Assembly: GCF_009914335.1 (NCBI RefSeq)
Contig: NZ_CP043925.1
Span: 1,116,001 to 1,180,000 of the forward strand
Origin: Proteus columbae
GTDB taxonomy: Bacteria > Pseudomonadota > Gammaproteobacteria > Enterobacterales > Enterobacteriaceae
DNA: 64,000 bases
Direction of reading: 5' to 3'
The translations under genes were made by a program, and so were the position numbers. This document shows, in pieces, positions 19,672-30,076 of this stretch (its first letter is position 1; each line of letters begins with the position of its first letter). A model generated the notes under the pieces. The model searched no databases and was not told where the DNA came from. It saw only the letters and a list, made by a program, of their open reading frames with translations.

Positions 19672-21240
19672 ATGTTTGATATTGTCGAACTGTCACGGTT
19701 ACAGTTTGCCTTAACAGCAATGTATCACTTCCTGTTTGTCCCATTAACGCTGGGTATGGCGTTTATGCTGGCAATCATGGAAACGATATATGTTCTGTCG
19801 GGTAAACAAGTTTACAAAGATATGACAAAGTTCTGGGGTAAGTTATTCGGTATTAACTTTGCTCTGGGTGTTGCAACTGGGTTGACCATGGAGTTCCAAT
19901 TTGGTACTAACTGGTCATATTTCTCTCATTACGTCGGTGATATCTTCGGTGCGCCTTTAGCAATCGAAGGTTTAATGGCGTTCTTCTTAGAATCAACTTT
20001 CGTCGGATTGTTCTTCTTTGGCTGGGATCGCTTAGGTAAGAAGCAGCACTTGATGGTAACTTGGTTAGTTGCTTTCGGTTCTAACTTCTCTGCACTGTGG
20101 ATCCTTGTTGCGAATGGTTGGATGCAAAACCCTGTCGCTGCAGACTTCAACTTTGAAACCATGCGAATGGAAATGTTGAGTTTTGCTGATCTGGTTTTAA
20201 ACCCTGTCGCTCAAGTTAAATTTGTTCACACCGTTGCTGCTGGTTACTGTACTGGTGCATTCTTTGTTCTGGGTATCAGCTCTTACTACTTGCTCAAAGG
20301 TCGTGATATCGGTTTTGCAAAACGTTCTTTCGCAGTTGCTGCTACTTTTGGTATCGCAGCTGTATTATCTGTTATCGTACTGGGTGATGAATCTGGTTAC
20401 GAAATGGGTGACGTACAGAAAACCAAACTGGCTGCAATTGAAGGTGAATGGCATACAGAAGCCGCTCCAGCTGCATTTAATCTGATTGCATTCCCTAATC
20501 AAGAAAAAATGGAAAACTCGTTTGCATTACAAATCCCTTATGTGATGGGTATTATTGCAACGCGTTCTTTCGATACACCAGTATTAGGTCTTAACGATCT
20601 GATGAGTCAACACGAAGTTCGTATTCGTAATGGTATGAAAGCTTACGAATTATTAAGTGAATTGCGTTCAGGTAATACTGATCCTGCTATTCGTGCTGCC
20701 TTTAATGACGCTAAACAAGACTTAGGCTACGGTTTATTACTGAAGCGTTATACTGATAAAGTTGTTGATGCAACAGAAGAGCAAATCAAATCTGCTGCAA
20801 AAGACACTATTCCTAATGTCGCACCACTGTTTTGGTCATTCCGTATCATGGTTGCCGCAGGCTTCCTGATGTTACTGGTTGTTGCGATTTCCTTCTGGAC
20901 AGTTCTGTCTAACCGTATTGGTAACTATAAATGGTTACTGCGTGCTGCTCTGTTAAGTATTCCATTACCATGGATTGCAGTTGAAGCAGGTTGGTTTGTT
21001 GCAGAATATGGACGTCAACCGTGGGCAATTGGTGAAATCCTTCCTACGGCTGTAGCAACTTCTTCACTGACACAGGCTGATATCCTTGTATCTATGGGTC
21101 TTATCTGTGGTCTGTACACATTATTCCTAGTTGCTGAAATGTTCCTGATGTTCAAATTTGGTCGCCTTGGGCCGAGTAGCCTGAAGACGGGTCGCTATCA
21201 CTTTGAACAGAAGAACGCATCTTCTGCACAAAGTAAGTAA
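19672..21240 (+). CDS. cydA: Cytochrome bd-I ubiquinol oxidase subunit I
   Basis: CydA carries hemes b558, b595 and d and oxidises ubiquinol while reducing oxygen at the inner membrane. The 522-aa protein equals E. coli CydA in length. His19 (TAMYHFLF), a ligand of b595, is at the expected position, and the GRQPW motif is present in the C-terminal half. The Q-loop (roughly residues 250-380) has the long E. coli-type form. An AAGGAG Shine-Dalgarno precedes the ATG. First gene of cydABX-ybgE. Confidence 0.98.
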   Translation: MFDIVELSRLQFALTAMYHFLFVPLTLGMAFMLAIMETIYVLSGKQVYKDMTKFWGKLFGINFALGVATGLTMEFQFGTNWSYFSHYVGDIFGAPLAIEGLMAFFLESTFVGLFFFGWDRLGKKQHLMVTWLVAFGSNFSALWILVANGWMQNPVAADFNFETMRMEMLSFADLVLNPVAQVKFVHTVAAGYCTGAFFVLGISSYYLLKGRDIGFAKRSFAVAATFGIAAVLSVIVLGDESGYEMGDVQKTKLAAIEGEWHTEAAPAAFNLIAFPNQEKMENSFALQIPYVMGIIATRSFDTPVLGLNDLMSQHEVRIRNGMKAYELLSELRSGNTDPAIRAAFNDAKQDLGYGLLLKRYTDKVVDATEEQIKSAAKDTIPNVAPLFWSFRIMVAAGFLMLLVVAISFWTVLSNRIGNYKWLLRAALLSIPLPWIAVEAGWFVAEYGRQPWAIGEILPTAVATSSLTQADILVSMGLICGLYTLFLVAEMFLMFKFGRLGPSSLKTGRYHFEQKNASSAQSK

Positions 21241-21254
21241 CACAGGAGTCCACT

Positions 21255-22412
21255 ATGTTTGATTATGAAGTATTGCGATTTGTTTGGTGGCTACTGATTG
21301 GTATCTTACTGATTGGCTTTGCAGTCACTGATGGTTTTGATATGGGTGTGGGTGTGTTACTACGCGTGATCGCTAAAGATGACACTGAACGCCGTATTTT
21401 AATTAACTCTGTTGCTCCTCACTGGGATGGTAACCAAGTATGGTTAATTACAGCGGGTGGTGCATTATTCGCTGCATGGCCAATGGTTTATGCTGCGGCA
21501 TTCTCTGGTTTCTATTTCGGTATGATCTTCGTACTGGCGGCATTATTCTTCCGTCCAGTCGGTTTTGACTACCGCTCTAAACTGGAATCTCCAAAATGGC
21601 GTGGCATGTGGGATTGGGGTATCTTTATTGGTAGCTTCGTTCCACCATTAGTTATCGGTGTCGCTTTTGGTAACCTGTTACAAGGTGTTCCATTAGAAGT
21701 CGATAGTATGCAACGTGTATCTTATAACGGTACGACTAACGCCCTGATTAACCTGTTAAGCCTATTAAACCCATACGGTTTATTAGCGGGTGTGGTTAGC
21801 TTAATGATGATTGTTGCACATGGTGCAAGCTATCTTCAAATGCGTACTACTGGTGAGTTACATGAGCGTACTCGTAAAACAACGTATATTACCTCATTAA
21901 TTACGTTTATCGCATTCGCATTAGCAGGTGTGTGGTTAATCTATGGTATCGATGGCTTTATTATTACAAGTGCTATTGATACAGCAGGTCCATCATCTCC
22001 ACTGCTGAAAACCGTTTCTCACGAAGCGGGTGCTTGGATGACTAACTACAACAACTATCCAGTATTATGGGCGCTGCCTGCATTAGGTCTGTTATCTCCA
22101 TTACTGGCGATTGTTGCAACTAAAGCAAACAAAGGTGGTTGGGCATTCCTGTTCACTTCACTGACTATTGCTTGTGTTATCCTGACTTGTGGTGTGACTA
22201 TGTTCCCATTTGTGATGCCTTCAAGCACTTTCCCAGATGTGAGCTTAACAATGTGGGATGCAACTTCTAGCCTGTTTACTCTTCAGGTAATGACAGTTGT
22301 TGCGATTATCTTTGTACCTATCGTTCTCCTTTACACCATTTGGTGTTACTGGAAAATGCACGGTCGCCTCGATAAGAAATTTATCGAAGGCAATAATCAT
22401 AGTCTTTACTAA
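21255..22412 (+). CDS. cydB: Cytochrome bd-I ubiquinol oxidase subunit II
   Basis: The 385-aa integral membrane protein has the family start DYEVLRFVWWLLIGILLIGFAVTDGFDMG and about eight membrane segments. It stabilises the heme-binding subunit CydA and provides part of the proton pathway. It is a few residues longer than E. coli CydB (379 aa), the extra residues being at the C-terminus. It begins 14 bp after cydA and is followed 12 bp later by cydX. Confidence 0.98.
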   Translation: MFDYEVLRFVWWLLIGILLIGFAVTDGFDMGVGVLLRVIAKDDTERRILINSVAPHWDGNQVWLITAGGALFAAWPMVYAAAFSGFYFGMIFVLAALFFRPVGFDYRSKLESPKWRGMWDWGIFIGSFVPPLVIGVAFGNLLQGVPLEVDSMQRVSYNGTTNALINLLSLLNPYGLLAGVVSLMMIVAHGASYLQMRTTGELHERTRKTTYITSLITFIAFALAGVWLIYGIDGFIITSAIDTAGPSSPLLKTVSHEAGAWMTNYNNYPVLWALPALGLLSPLLAIVATKANKGGWAFLFTSLTIACVILTCGVTMFPFVMPSSTFPDVSLTMWDATSSLFTLQVMTVVAIIFVPIVLLYTIWCYWKMHGRLDKKFIEGNNHSLY

Positions 22413-22424
22413 GGAGCATAGAGT

Positions 22425-22538
22425 ATGTGGTATTTTGCATGGCTTCTCGGCACACTCTTCGCTTGTAGTATTGCGGTTATCGCAGGACTGGCTTATGAGC
22501 ATGCTGAAGCTAAAAAAACTTCAGAAAGTGAAGAATAA
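22425..22538 (+). CDS. cydX: Cytochrome bd-I accessory subunit CydX
   Basis: This 37-aa gene begins MWYFAWLLGTLFACSIAVIA, a single membrane helix, and ends in a charged tail EHAEAKKTSESEE. That is the CydX signature, including the start MWYF-W. An AAGGAGC Shine-Dalgarno lies at 22411-22417. Its TAA overlaps the ybgE ATG (TAATG at 22536-22540). CydX is required for stable, active cytochrome bd-I in E. coli. Confidence 0.95.
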   Translation: MWYFAWLLGTLFACSIAVIAGLAYEHAEAKKTSESEE

Positions 22539-22822
22539 TGTTGGATAAAAGCTACCAACTACTAGACAAGGGCCCTATTAGGGCTCTTGTTTTAATCATG
22601 GCGTTGGTCATGGCATTTTGTGTCATGTGGGATCCTAGCCGATTTGCAGCGAACACAAGTTCACTTGCAATTTGGCAAGGTATTCTTCTTATTTGGTCTG
22701 TGTGTGCTGGTGCAACTTTTGGTCTAGCATTTCGTCCTAAACATGTTGTTGCAAAATGTTTATTACATCCAATCCCTGCAATTATTATTTTAGTTGTTGG
22801 GTTAAGTTACTTTTTCTTCTAA
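22538..22822 (+). CDS. ybgE: Cyd operon membrane protein YbgE
   Basis: The 94-aa protein has three predicted membrane helices, as in E. coli YbgE (97 aa), including the segments ALVLIMALVMAFCVMWDP and GILLIWSVCAGATFGLAFRP. Its role in the cytochrome bd operon is not established. It overlaps the cydX stop codon and is followed by a terminator, so it ends the operon. Confidence 0.93.
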   Translation: MLDKSYQLLDKGPIRALVLIMALVMAFCVMWDPSRFAANTSSLAIWQGILLIWSVCAGATFGLAFRPKHVVAKCLLHPIPAIIILVVGLSYFFF

Positions 22823-22823
22823 A

Positions 22824-22871
22824 AAAATACCTTATTTCTGCTCATAATATGAAAAAGAAATAAGGTATTTT
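22824..22871. terminator. Terminator after ybgE
   Basis: Long arms AAAATACCTTATTTCT (22824-22839) and AGAAATAAGGTATTTT (22856-22871) are perfectly complementary and followed by ATTTTC. It lies between ybgE and the convergent LysR gene and may serve both. Confidence 0.85.
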
Positions 22872-22913
22872 ATTTTCTATAAAACCGCGCTAAATTCTTT
22901 CGTCCCCGTGTTT

Positions 22914-23801
22914 CTATAATTGAATATTCTCTTTTAAGTAATCAATAAATAAACGTGTTTTTCTTGGGATGTATTCGCTATAAGGAAAAATAATATTAAC
23001 GGATTGTGTTAATAGCGATAATTCAGGAAATAGCACTACTAATTGATTTTTCAATAATTCTTGATGAACATACCAATGTGGTAAAATAGCCATTCCTGAA
23101 TGCGCTAGTACCATTTTCTTTAATGCAGCAATAGTATTTGTTTCGAAGCAGGCATCTTGAGCTAATTGAGAGAGAAGGGTATTGAATTCTGAAGAGGCTG
23201 AAAGCTTACTTTGGCGCAAATTACTATTTGCTAAATAAGGAATAGTGTTTAAGTCATTAATGGTTTTTATTGAGAACTTTTGCAACAAATAAGGTGAGAT
23301 AACTAAACTTATCTCATAATCCGCCAGTTTTGTAGAGCGATAATTACTGTCTTTTAATGTGCCAAGACGAATGGCAAGATCAAGTTTATGGTTTATTAAA
23401 TCCTCAATAGAAGAATTAAACGCATATTGTACTTTTAGCTTTGGGTGCAACTGCATAAATTGATTAAGTAATGGCAAAATATAGTGTTCACCAAATTCAG
23501 CCGTTGAGCTTAATCTCAACGATCCCTGTAATTCTTGTTGTCCTAATCGCGCCTTATCTAAAGTTTGTTCTAACTGATTTAACACTTGGCGAAAATCTTG
23601 ATAAAGCATTTCACCGGTTTCAGTTAGTGAAAATCGCCGCGTATTACGATTGAGTAATGACACATCTAATTCTGTTTCTAACGCTTTGATATGAATACTC
23701 ACCATCGATTTACTTAAACGCAAGTATTTTGCCGCTTGAGTAAATGATCCCGTATCAACAACAGCAATAAAAGAGCGAATTCGATCAATTTGATTTTGCA
23801 T
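22914..23801 (-). CDS. LysR-family transcriptional regulator
   Basis: The 295-aa protein has the LysR N-terminal winged HTH (FIAVVDTGSFTQAAKYLRLSKSMVSIHIKALE, residues about 10-42) and a periplasmic-binding-like effector domain. It belongs to the AaeR/DmlR-like group by the RNTRRFSLTETGEMLYQ motif. It is divergent from the MFS exporter at 23891, with 89 bp between start codons, and is the likely regulator of that gene and of the downstream NTF2-like gene. The inducer is unknown. Confidence 0.92.
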   Translation of the reverse strand: MQNQIDRIRSFIAVVDTGSFTQAAKYLRLSKSMVSIHIKALETELDVSLLNRNTRRFSLTETGEMLYQDFRQVLNQLEQTLDKARLGQQELQGSLRLSSTAEFGEHYILPLLNQFMQLHPKLKVQYAFNSSIEDLINHKLDLAIRLGTLKDSNYRSTKLADYEISLVISPYLLQKFSIKTINDLNTIPYLANSNLRQSKLSASSEFNTLLSQLAQDACFETNTIAALKKMVLAHSGMAILPHWYVHQELLKNQLVVLFPELSLLTQSVNIIFPYSEYIPRKTRLFIDYLKENIQL

Positions 23802-23890
23802 GATTGTTTACTCTGATTAAACAATAAATTCTATTTTGTCAGATAGACGAAATTCGTCAATCTTCCGTACTCTATGCGCGGAGGATTTTT

Positions 23891-25261
23891 ATGACTTACC
23901 GCTATCGAATTGCATCTATATTTCTGCTGGGCTTCTTTATAGATTGCATTAACATTTTTATGTCAGCAATTGCATTACCTGCAATTGCCGATGATATGCA
24001 GATCTCTATTGTTTCTGTTACATGGGTTTCAAATAGTTATATTCTGGGATTAACATTAATTATTCCATTGAGTCACTGGTTATCTCAACGTTTTGGAATT
24101 AAAGCATTGATGGTAACGTCAATGTTGATGTTTAGTTTATCGGTCGCATTAGTGGGATATTCTCACTCTTTCATCGAACTTATTTTTTGGCGCTTTATTC
24201 AAGGCGTGAGTGGTGGACTGTTAATCCCAATAGGGCAAGCATTAACTTTTCAATATTTTCAAGGGCATGAGAGAAGTAAAATTTCAACACTTATTATGGC
24301 AATAGCCTTGATTGCACCTGCAATATCACCGACATTGGGTGGATTTATTGTTGATGTTGTTTCGTGGCGTTGGGTTTTTTATAGCAATATTCCATTTTCA
24401 TTGATAACCGCGTTTTTAGCTTTTATCTGGGTAAAAGAGCCTTTACCTAAAGAAAACGCTATACCTGATATTAAAGGTATCATTCTTATTAGTTTGATTA
24501 TTGTATCTGGATTGTTTGCGTTATCTGCATATGGTGAATATCACTCAATATTACTTGCTTTAGTGATTGCCGTACTTTCAACAATTTTTGCTGTACTTTA
24601 TTATTACCATTATCGACGCCATTCATCGCCGGTTATTAATCTAGCATTATTAAAAAATAGAAATTTATCACTCTCTATTTTTATTTATTACTGTATTCCA
24701 GGTGTTTTTACTGGAGTGAATATCCTCGCTATTTTTTATTTACAACAATATTTAAAATTTACAGGTCAAGGCACGGGTATTTTTATGTTGTTGTATGCAC
24801 TGGGTGCCTTTATTTCAATGATAATAAGTGGTGCGCTTTATAATAAATTAGGTATGAAACGCTTATTTATTATTGCATTGCTATTACACAGTATTGGTAT
24901 TTCCTTATTAACCTTTGTAAATAGTAATACAGATATTCCATTACTTATTATTGCATATCTAATTATCGGAGTGGGTGGGGGAATTGGCGCAAACACGGCA
25001 CAAACCACAGCATTGTATGACTTTAGTGCAAAAAAATTAGTTCAAGCAAGTGTTATTTGGAATATTAACCGACAAGTTGTTTTTAGTGTTGGGGCAACTA
25101 TGGTTGCTATGTTATTTAATATTTTTTCTCTTTTTTGTTTACCACAAACAGCTTATAGCATGACTTTTTTAATATGCGCATTGATAGGCATATTACCTCT
25201 TACTTTATTACTTACACTAAAGAAAAAAGTTATTACACAGGAAATACAAGATGAATTCTAA
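23891..25261 (+). CDS. MFS multidrug transporter, DHA2 (EmrB/QacA-like) family
   Basis: The 456-aa inner-membrane protein has about 14 predicted helices. The start DCINIFMSAIALPAIADDMQIS, the segment VTWVSNSYILGLTLIIPLSHWL, and motif C-like IALIAPAISPTLGGFIVD are typical of 14-TM drug:proton antiporters. A GGAGG Shine-Dalgarno lies at 23880-23884. It overlaps the following gene by 11 bp, so they are co-transcribed. Substrates cannot be inferred. Confidence 0.9.
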   Translation: MTYRYRIASIFLLGFFIDCINIFMSAIALPAIADDMQISIVSVTWVSNSYILGLTLIIPLSHWLSQRFGIKALMVTSMLMFSLSVALVGYSHSFIELIFWRFIQGVSGGLLIPIGQALTFQYFQGHERSKISTLIMAIALIAPAISPTLGGFIVDVVSWRWVFYSNIPFSLITAFLAFIWVKEPLPKENAIPDIKGIILISLIIVSGLFALSAYGEYHSILLALVIAVLSTIFAVLYYYHYRRHSSPVINLALLKNRNLSLSIFIYYCIPGVFTGVNILAIFYLQQYLKFTGQGTGIFMLLYALGAFISMIISGALYNKLGMKRLFIIALLLHSIGISLLTFVNSNTDIPLLIIAYLIIGVGGGIGANTAQTTALYDFSAKKLVQASVIWNINRQVVFSVGATMVAMLFNIFSLFCLPQTAYSMTFLICALIGILPLTLLLTLKKKVITQEIQDEF

Positions 25262-25658
25262 TAGTGATTTAATTATAGAAAGCATTAAATCTTTGCATGA
25301 TGAGATTGAAACTGTTTTTACGCAATATCCACTACCAGTTGCTGCTATTACAAAAATAGAAAATCTTTTATCTCAAGAGTTTTCAATGGTTGGGATCAGC
25401 GGAAAAGCGGTGAGTTATGATGACGTTATTGCGATGTTCAGACAAAATGCAGGAAAAAGAAGTAGTCTGAAAATAAAAACAGATAATTATAAAATAATTT
25501 ACCAGTCAGATTGTTTGGCGCTTGTCAGATATCAAGAAACACATAGTGAAAATAAGAAAATTCTTATGCGCGAGTCTGTGGTGTTATTAAGACGCAATTC
25601 TCATGATGGGAGTTGGCAATGGCACTATCTTCATGAAACCCCAATCTCAAATAATTAA
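25251..25658 (+). CDS. NTF2-like (DUF4440-type) small protein
   Basis: The 135-aa protein has no signal peptide or membrane segment. Its pattern (N-terminal helix ending in LSQEFSMVGISGKAVSYDDVIAMF, then strands ending in SWQWHYLHETPI) resembles SnoaL/NTF2-fold proteins of the DUF4440 type. The start overlaps the MFS stop by 11 bp, indicating a two-gene operon. Many such proteins bind small ligands, so a link to the exporter's substrate is possible but unproven. Family assignment is by pattern only. Confidence 0.6.
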   Translation: MNSNSDLIIESIKSLHDEIETVFTQYPLPVAAITKIENLLSQEFSMVGISGKAVSYDDVIAMFRQNAGKRSSLKIKTDNYKIIYQSDCLALVRYQETHSENKKILMRESVVLLRRNSHDGSWQWHYLHETPISNN

Positions 25659-25967
25659 TTGATTTATATGGAAAACCAGTTTTTTAACTGGTTTTTTCTG
25701 TCATTAAAAATAATACTACTAAATTAGACAATCTATGAATTTCTAATTAGCAAGCATTTTTATGCTGTCTTAATAAAAATATTTTTTCTATTCAGAGCAC
25801 AAAGCATATTGCGTGTTGCAAAGAAGAGTTTATGATTGGCGCCTGAAAACTGCGTTTTCTATTCTTTACGTTACTACGATTCCCTTAGAGCGACCGCTTA
25901 AGTATAGTTAGGTAACCTATAGCTACATTATTTATGGACTTAACTCGGGAAATGTAAGGAAGGTACT
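25659..25967. other. Intergenic region before ybgC, with terminator and promoter region
   Basis: The region holds a terminator at its left end (25672-25697) and must hold the promoter of the ybgC-tol operon. A short palindrome TAGGTAACCTA sits near 25910. I see no gene. Confidence 0.6.
25672..25697 (+). terminator. Terminator after the NTF2-like gene
   Basis: AAAACCAGTT and AACTGGTTTT arms around a T-rich loop are followed by TTC, just after the stop at 25658. Confidence 0.85.
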
Positions 25968-26363
25968 ATGCAGTTTCTTTGGCCTGTTCGTGTTTATTAT
26001 GAAGATACTGATGCCGGCGGTGTTGTTTATCACGCCAGTTATCTGAAATATTTTGAACGCGCTAGAACTGAACTACTCAGAGAAAAAGGTTTTCATCAGC
26101 ATGATTTACGGGAGTATAATCATGTTGTATTTGTTGTACGTAAATTATCAATAGAATATATTGCGCCAGCTCGACTTGATAATCTTTTGCAAGTAGAAAG
26201 TGAAATTACCGCATTGCGTGGTGTTTCGATGACATTTTCTCAAAAGATTATTAATGAAGATGGTTGTGTATTGTGTAGCGCAGAAGTGCTCGTTGTCTGC
26301 GTAGATTCATCAAAAATGAAGCCAGTAGCGCTTCCTAAGTCCATTATCGCGGAGTTTAAGTAG
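25968..26363 (+). CDS. ybgC: Tol-Pal system acyl-CoA thioesterase YbgC
   Basis: This cytoplasmic HotDog-fold thioesterase hydrolyses acyl-CoA or acyl-ACP. The 131-aa protein shows the catalytic motif [21 protein letters not shown] with Asp15 as the likely nucleophile/base. It is the first gene of ybgC-tolQRAB-pal-cpoB, and its TAG overlaps the tolQ GTG by 1 bp (TAGTG at 26361-26365). Confidence 0.96.
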   Translation: MQFLWPVRVYYEDTDAGGVVYHASYLKYFERARTELLREKGFHQHDLREYNHVVFVVRKLSIEYIAPARLDNLLQVESEITALRGVSMTFSQKIINEDGCVLCSAEVLVVCVDSSKMKPVALPKSIIAEFK

Positions 26364-27049
26364 TGGCTGACATGAATGTTATCGATCTCTTCCTAAAAGC
26401 AGGGCTTTTAGTCAAGTTGATCATGTTGCTTTTAATCGGATTTTCTATTGCATCTTGGGCGATTATTATTCAGCGAACTAAAGTTCTGAATGCCGCCGAT
26501 CGTGAAGCTGCAGATTTTGAAGATAAATTCTGGTCAGGTACTGATTTGGCTCGTTTATATAAAGATAGCCAAGCTCGTCGTGATGAATTATCTGGCTCAG
26601 AGCAAATTTTTCATTCTGGCTTTAAAGAATTTGCCCGTTTGCATCAAGCAAGCGTTCATGCTCCTGATGCGGTTGTTAATGGTGCATCAAGGGCTATGCG
26701 TGTTTCTTTCAATCGTGAATTAGAATCTTTAGAGAATAATATTCCTTTCCTTGGTACTGTCGGTTCTATCAGCCCATATATTGGTCTGTTCGGTACAGTC
26801 TGGGGGATTATGCACGCATTTATTGCATTAGGTAGTGTTAAACAAGCAACATTACAAATGGTCGCACCCGGCATTGCTGAAGCTCTGATTGCAACAGCTA
26901 TCGGTTTATTTGCGGCAATCCCCGCAGTTATGGCTTATAACCGGTTTACGCAGCGTGTAAATAAACTGGAACAAAGTTACGATAACTTTATGGAAGAGTT
27001 CCTGACGATTTTACATCGCCAAGCTTTTACCTCCGCAGAAAAGAAATAG
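26363..27049 (+). CDS. tolQ: Tol-Pal inner-membrane motor protein TolQ
   Basis: TolQ and TolR form the proton-driven motor that energises TolA. The 228-aa protein has three membrane helices and the signature [23 protein letters not shown]. The start is GTG at 26363, as in E. coli, overlapping the ybgC stop. It is homologous to ExbB and MotA. Confidence 0.97.
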   Translation: MADMNVIDLFLKAGLLVKLIMLLLIGFSIASWAIIIQRTKVLNAADREAADFEDKFWSGTDLARLYKDSQARRDELSGSEQIFHSGFKEFARLHQASVHAPDAVVNGASRAMRVSFNRELESLENNIPFLGTVGSISPYIGLFGTVWGIMHAFIALGSVKQATLQMVAPGIAEALIATAIGLFAAIPAVMAYNRFTQRVNKLEQSYDNFMEEFLTILHRQAFTSAEKK

Positions 27050-27071
27050 TTAACGCAGAAGGAGAGAGCTG

Positions 27072-27497
27072 ATGGCACGGGGTCGCAGTAGCCGCCGAGG
27101 CGTAAAATCAGAGATTAACATTGTTCCTTTGCTCGACGTATTGTTAGTGCTGTTACTTATTTTTATGGCAACAGCACCTATTATCTCGCAAAGTGTTGAG
27201 GTTGATCTTCCTGAAGCAACAGAGACACAAACTGTTTCAAGTAACGATAACCCTCCTGTAATTGTTGAAGTTGCAGGTGTTGGGCAATACAACATTCGTG
27301 TTGATCAGGAAGTGTTAGAATTATTACCACAAGAACAGATTATGGCTGAAGCTAAACGACAACTGGAAAAAAATCCGAAAGTTGTCTTTCTTATTGGCGG
27401 TGCTAAAGATGTTCCTTATGATGAGATAATTAAAGCGCTCAACATGTTACGTCAAGCAGGTGTTAAGTCTGTAGGTTTAATGACTCAGCCTATGTAA
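27072..27497 (+). CDS. tolR: Tol-Pal system protein TolR
   Basis: The 141-aa protein has one membrane helix with the essential aspartate in NIVPLLDVLLVLLLIFMATAP, followed by a periplasmic ExbD/TolR domain. It works with TolQ as the stator/motor. It lies 22 bp after tolQ with an AAGGAGAG Shine-Dalgarno. Confidence 0.97.
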   Translation: MARGRSSRRGVKSEINIVPLLDVLLVLLLIFMATAPIISQSVEVDLPEATETQTVSSNDNPPVIVEVAGVGQYNIRVDQEVLELLPQEQIMAEAKRQLEKNPKVVFLIGGAKDVPYDEIIKALNMLRQAGVKSVGLMTQPM

Positions 27498-27513
27498 TTA
27501 GGTTGAAATAAGT

Positions 27514-28593
27514 TTGGATGATAGCGTGGGAAAGAAGACGAAACCAACCCGAAGTAAATTGAGCGGTTCAGTTATCTTGTCTACCGCCTTGCATTTACTC
27601 GTTGTCGCATTGCTTATCTGGGGGTCATTAACTCAGAAATGGGATTTAGGTGGTGGCGGTGGATCTGATGGACAAGTTATTGATGCTATTATGGTTGATC
27701 CTAATGCGGTGGTACAACAGTATAACCAGCAAAAAGCGCAACAAGCTAACGTCCAAAAAGCCGAGCAAGAGCGAAAAGAGCGTGCTGAGCAACAAGAAGA
27801 AGAGTTGCGTCAGCAGCAAATGAAAGAACAAGAACGTTTGAAAACGTTAGAAGTTGAACGTTTACAAGCGAAAGAAGCGGCAGAAGCTCAAAAACGTGAA
27901 TCTGCATTAGCTGCTGCTAAAGCAAAAGAAGAACAAAAAGTTGCAGAAGAAGCGGCTGCACAAGCGAAAGCAGAGCGCGATCGCATCTTAAGAGAACAAG
28001 CTGATGCTAAAAAGCAAGCTGAGGCAGAAGCCAAGAAACAAGCAGAATTAGCCGCGAAACAAAAAGCGGAAGAAGCGAAGGCTAAAGCAGAAGCCGATGC
28101 TAAAGCCAAAGCTGAAGCGGATGCAAAAGCCAAAGCAGAAGCCGATGCTAAAGCAAAGGCTGCCGCAGAAGCGAAAGCTAAAGCAGCGGCAGAAGCCAAA
28201 GCAAAAGCGGCAGCTCAACAGCAAAGTAAAACAGTAAATAATTTACTTGATGGTTTAGTGGCTGACGGTAGCAAACAAAGCGGTGCATCAGCAGCAGGCC
28301 AAGGCGGTGGAAATCGTACTGGCGCAAATGGTGAAGGTGTAGATCGCTATAAAGGCCAACTGAAAGTTGCAATAGAACAGAAGTTTATTGATCCTGAATT
28401 ATACAAAGGTAAAACTTGTGAGCTAAGAATTAGCATTGCACCTGATGGGATGCTAATTAATGCGAAGATTGCAGGTGGCGATCCTGCATTATGCCAAGTG
28501 GCATTAAGAGCGGCGAATACAGCTACACTACCGAAGCCACCGAAAGATGTTTATGAACAAGTAAAATCATCAGTAATTGAGTTTAAACCATAA
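27514..28593 (+). CDS. tolA: Tol-Pal system envelope-spanning protein TolA
   Basis: TolA links the TolQR motor to TolB/Pal across the periplasm. Domain I is an N-terminal membrane helix with the SH-LH-type motif (STALHLLVVALLIWGS), followed by a glycine-rich hinge, a long Ala/Lys/Glu helical domain II with repeats of the type AKAKAEAD, and domain III (about 95 residues) with YKGKTCELRISIAPDG. It is 359 aa against 421 in E. coli because domain II is shorter. The start is uncertain: TTG at 27514 and GTG at 27526 are both possible, neither with a strong Shine-Dalgarno. Confidence 0.94.
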   Translation: MDDSVGKKTKPTRSKLSGSVILSTALHLLVVALLIWGSLTQKWDLGGGGGSDGQVIDAIMVDPNAVVQQYNQQKAQQANVQKAEQERKERAEQQEEELRQQQMKEQERLKTLEVERLQAKEAAEAQKRESALAAAKAKEEQKVAEEAAAQAKAERDRILREQADAKKQAEAEAKKQAELAAKQKAEEAKAKAEADAKAKAEADAKAKAEADAKAKAAAEAKAKAAAEAKAKAAAQQQSKTVNNLLDGLVADGSKQSGASAAGQGGGNRTGANGEGVDRYKGQLKVAIEQKFIDPELYKGKTCELRISIAPDGMLINAKIAGGDPALCQVALRAANTATLPKPPKDVYEQVKSSVIEFKP

Positions 28594-28735
28594 AACTGTC
28601 TGATTGTAGGAAAACATACACTAATTTATAGCTATTTTAGAATGTTATTGATGCGTTGTATGGTGTTGTTGAAAAGCGTTTGTTACTATTCTGTGCGTTA
28701 TTGCGTAATAACCGCAATAATAAAAGGGAGACATG

Positions 28736-30031
28736 ATGAAGCAGGCATTAAATGTTATTTTCGGGCTTTTGATTTTATGCGTAACCACTCTGGCTAACGC
28801 TGAAGTTCGAATTGAAATTACACAAGGGGTAAATACTGCACGCCCTATTGGTGTTGTTCCTTTTAAATGGGAAGGCACAGGTCAAATGCCAGAAGATGTT
28901 GCTGGTATAATTGCGGCTGATTTACGAAATAGCGGAAAATTTAATCCGATTGATGTGTCTCGTATACCTCAACAACCAGTTACTGCTTCTGAAGTCCAAC
29001 CTGCACTTTGGACGGCATTAGGTATTGACTCTGTTGTCGTAGGTCGTGTGCAACCATCAGCGGATGGTCAATATTTAGTGAGCTATCAGTTAGTCGACGT
29101 TGCTGGCTCTCCAGGTGCGGTTTTATCTCAAAGCGAGTTTAAAGTTCCATCTAAATGGTTGCGTTACTCTGCACATACCGCTAGTGATGAAGTTTTTGAA
29201 AAACTGACGGGTATTCGTGGTGCATTCCGTACACGTATTGCTTATGTTGTTGTGACAAATGGTGGCGCATATCCTTATGAATTGCGCGTTTCAGATTATG
29301 ATGGATTTAACCAAGACCGTGTTTATCGTTCATCACAGCCATTAATGTCACCAGCATGGTCACCAGATGGTGCTAAACTTGCATATGTGACCTTTGAAAG
29401 TGGTCAATCTGCTTTAGTGGTACAAACATTAGCAACAGGTGAAATTCGCCAAATTGCATCATTCCCAAGACATAATGGTGCACCTTCGTTTTCACCTGAT
29501 GGCTCTAAACTTGCATTTGCTCTTTCTAAGAGCGGTAGCTTAAATCTGTATGTTATGGATTTAGCAAGTGGGAATATGACACAGGTAACCAATGGTAGAA
29601 GTAATAATACTGAGCCATCTTGGATGCCAGATGGGCAGACTTTGGTCTATACTTCAGATCAAGGTGGAAACCCTCAAATTTATAAGGTTAATATTAACGG
29701 AGGAACACCAGAGCGTATTACTTGGGAAGGTAGACAAAACCAAAACCCAGCAGTAAGCCCAGACGGTAGTTTCTTAGTTATGGTAAGTTCTGCAAGCGGT
29801 AGGCAACATATCGCTAAGCAGGATCTAGAAACTAATTCTGTACAATATCTAACAGATACGTTTCTGGATGAAACGCCAAGCATCGCTCCTAATGGCACAA
29901 TGGTTATTTATAGCTCTACACAAGGCTTAGGCACCATTTTGCAGCTAGTATCGACAGATGGACGTTTCAAAGCGCGTCTTCCGGCGACTGACGGTCAGGT
30001 TAAATCACCTGCCTGGTCACCGTTTATGTGA
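28736..30031 (+). CDS. tolB: Tol-Pal system periplasmic beta-propeller TolB
   Basis: TolB is a periplasmic protein with an N-terminal alpha/beta domain that contacts TolA and a six-bladed beta-propeller that binds Pal. The signal peptide [22 protein letters not shown] is followed by EVRIEIT, as in E. coli. Propeller repeats carry the [13 protein letters not shown] motif. I chose the second of two adjacent ATGs (28736), since AGGGAG ends at 28730 and E. coli TolB also starts MKQAL. The protein is 431 aa. Confidence 0.97.
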   Translation: MKQALNVIFGLLILCVTTLANAEVRIEITQGVNTARPIGVVPFKWEGTGQMPEDVAGIIAADLRNSGKFNPIDVSRIPQQPVTASEVQPALWTALGIDSVVVGRVQPSADGQYLVSYQLVDVAGSPGAVLSQSEFKVPSKWLRYSAHTASDEVFEKLTGIRGAFRTRIAYVVVTNGGAYPYELRVSDYDGFNQDRVYRSSQPLMSPAWSPDGAKLAYVTFESGQSALVVQTLATGEIRQIASFPRHNGAPSFSPDGSKLAFALSKSGSLNLYVMDLASGNMTQVTNGRSNNTEPSWMPDGQTLVYTSDQGGNPQIYKVNINGGTPERITWEGRQNQNPAVSPDGSFLVMVSSASGRQHIAKQDLETNSVQYLTDTFLDETPSIAPNGTMVIYSSTQGLGTILQLVSTDGRFKARLPATDGQVKSPAWSPFM

Positions 30032-30076
30032 TGCATAAAAATTATGTATGGCAAACAAATAAAGGAACAAATAGAG

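Noticed and set aside
20222..20485. 87-codon frame overlapping cydA in another frame
   Set aside because: cydA is full length and highly conserved; the alternative frame has no recognisable feature.
27888..28199. Long antisense frame rich in Ala and Ser opposite tolA
   Set aside because: It mirrors the Ala/Lys repeat of TolA domain II; the composition is a by-product of the repeat.
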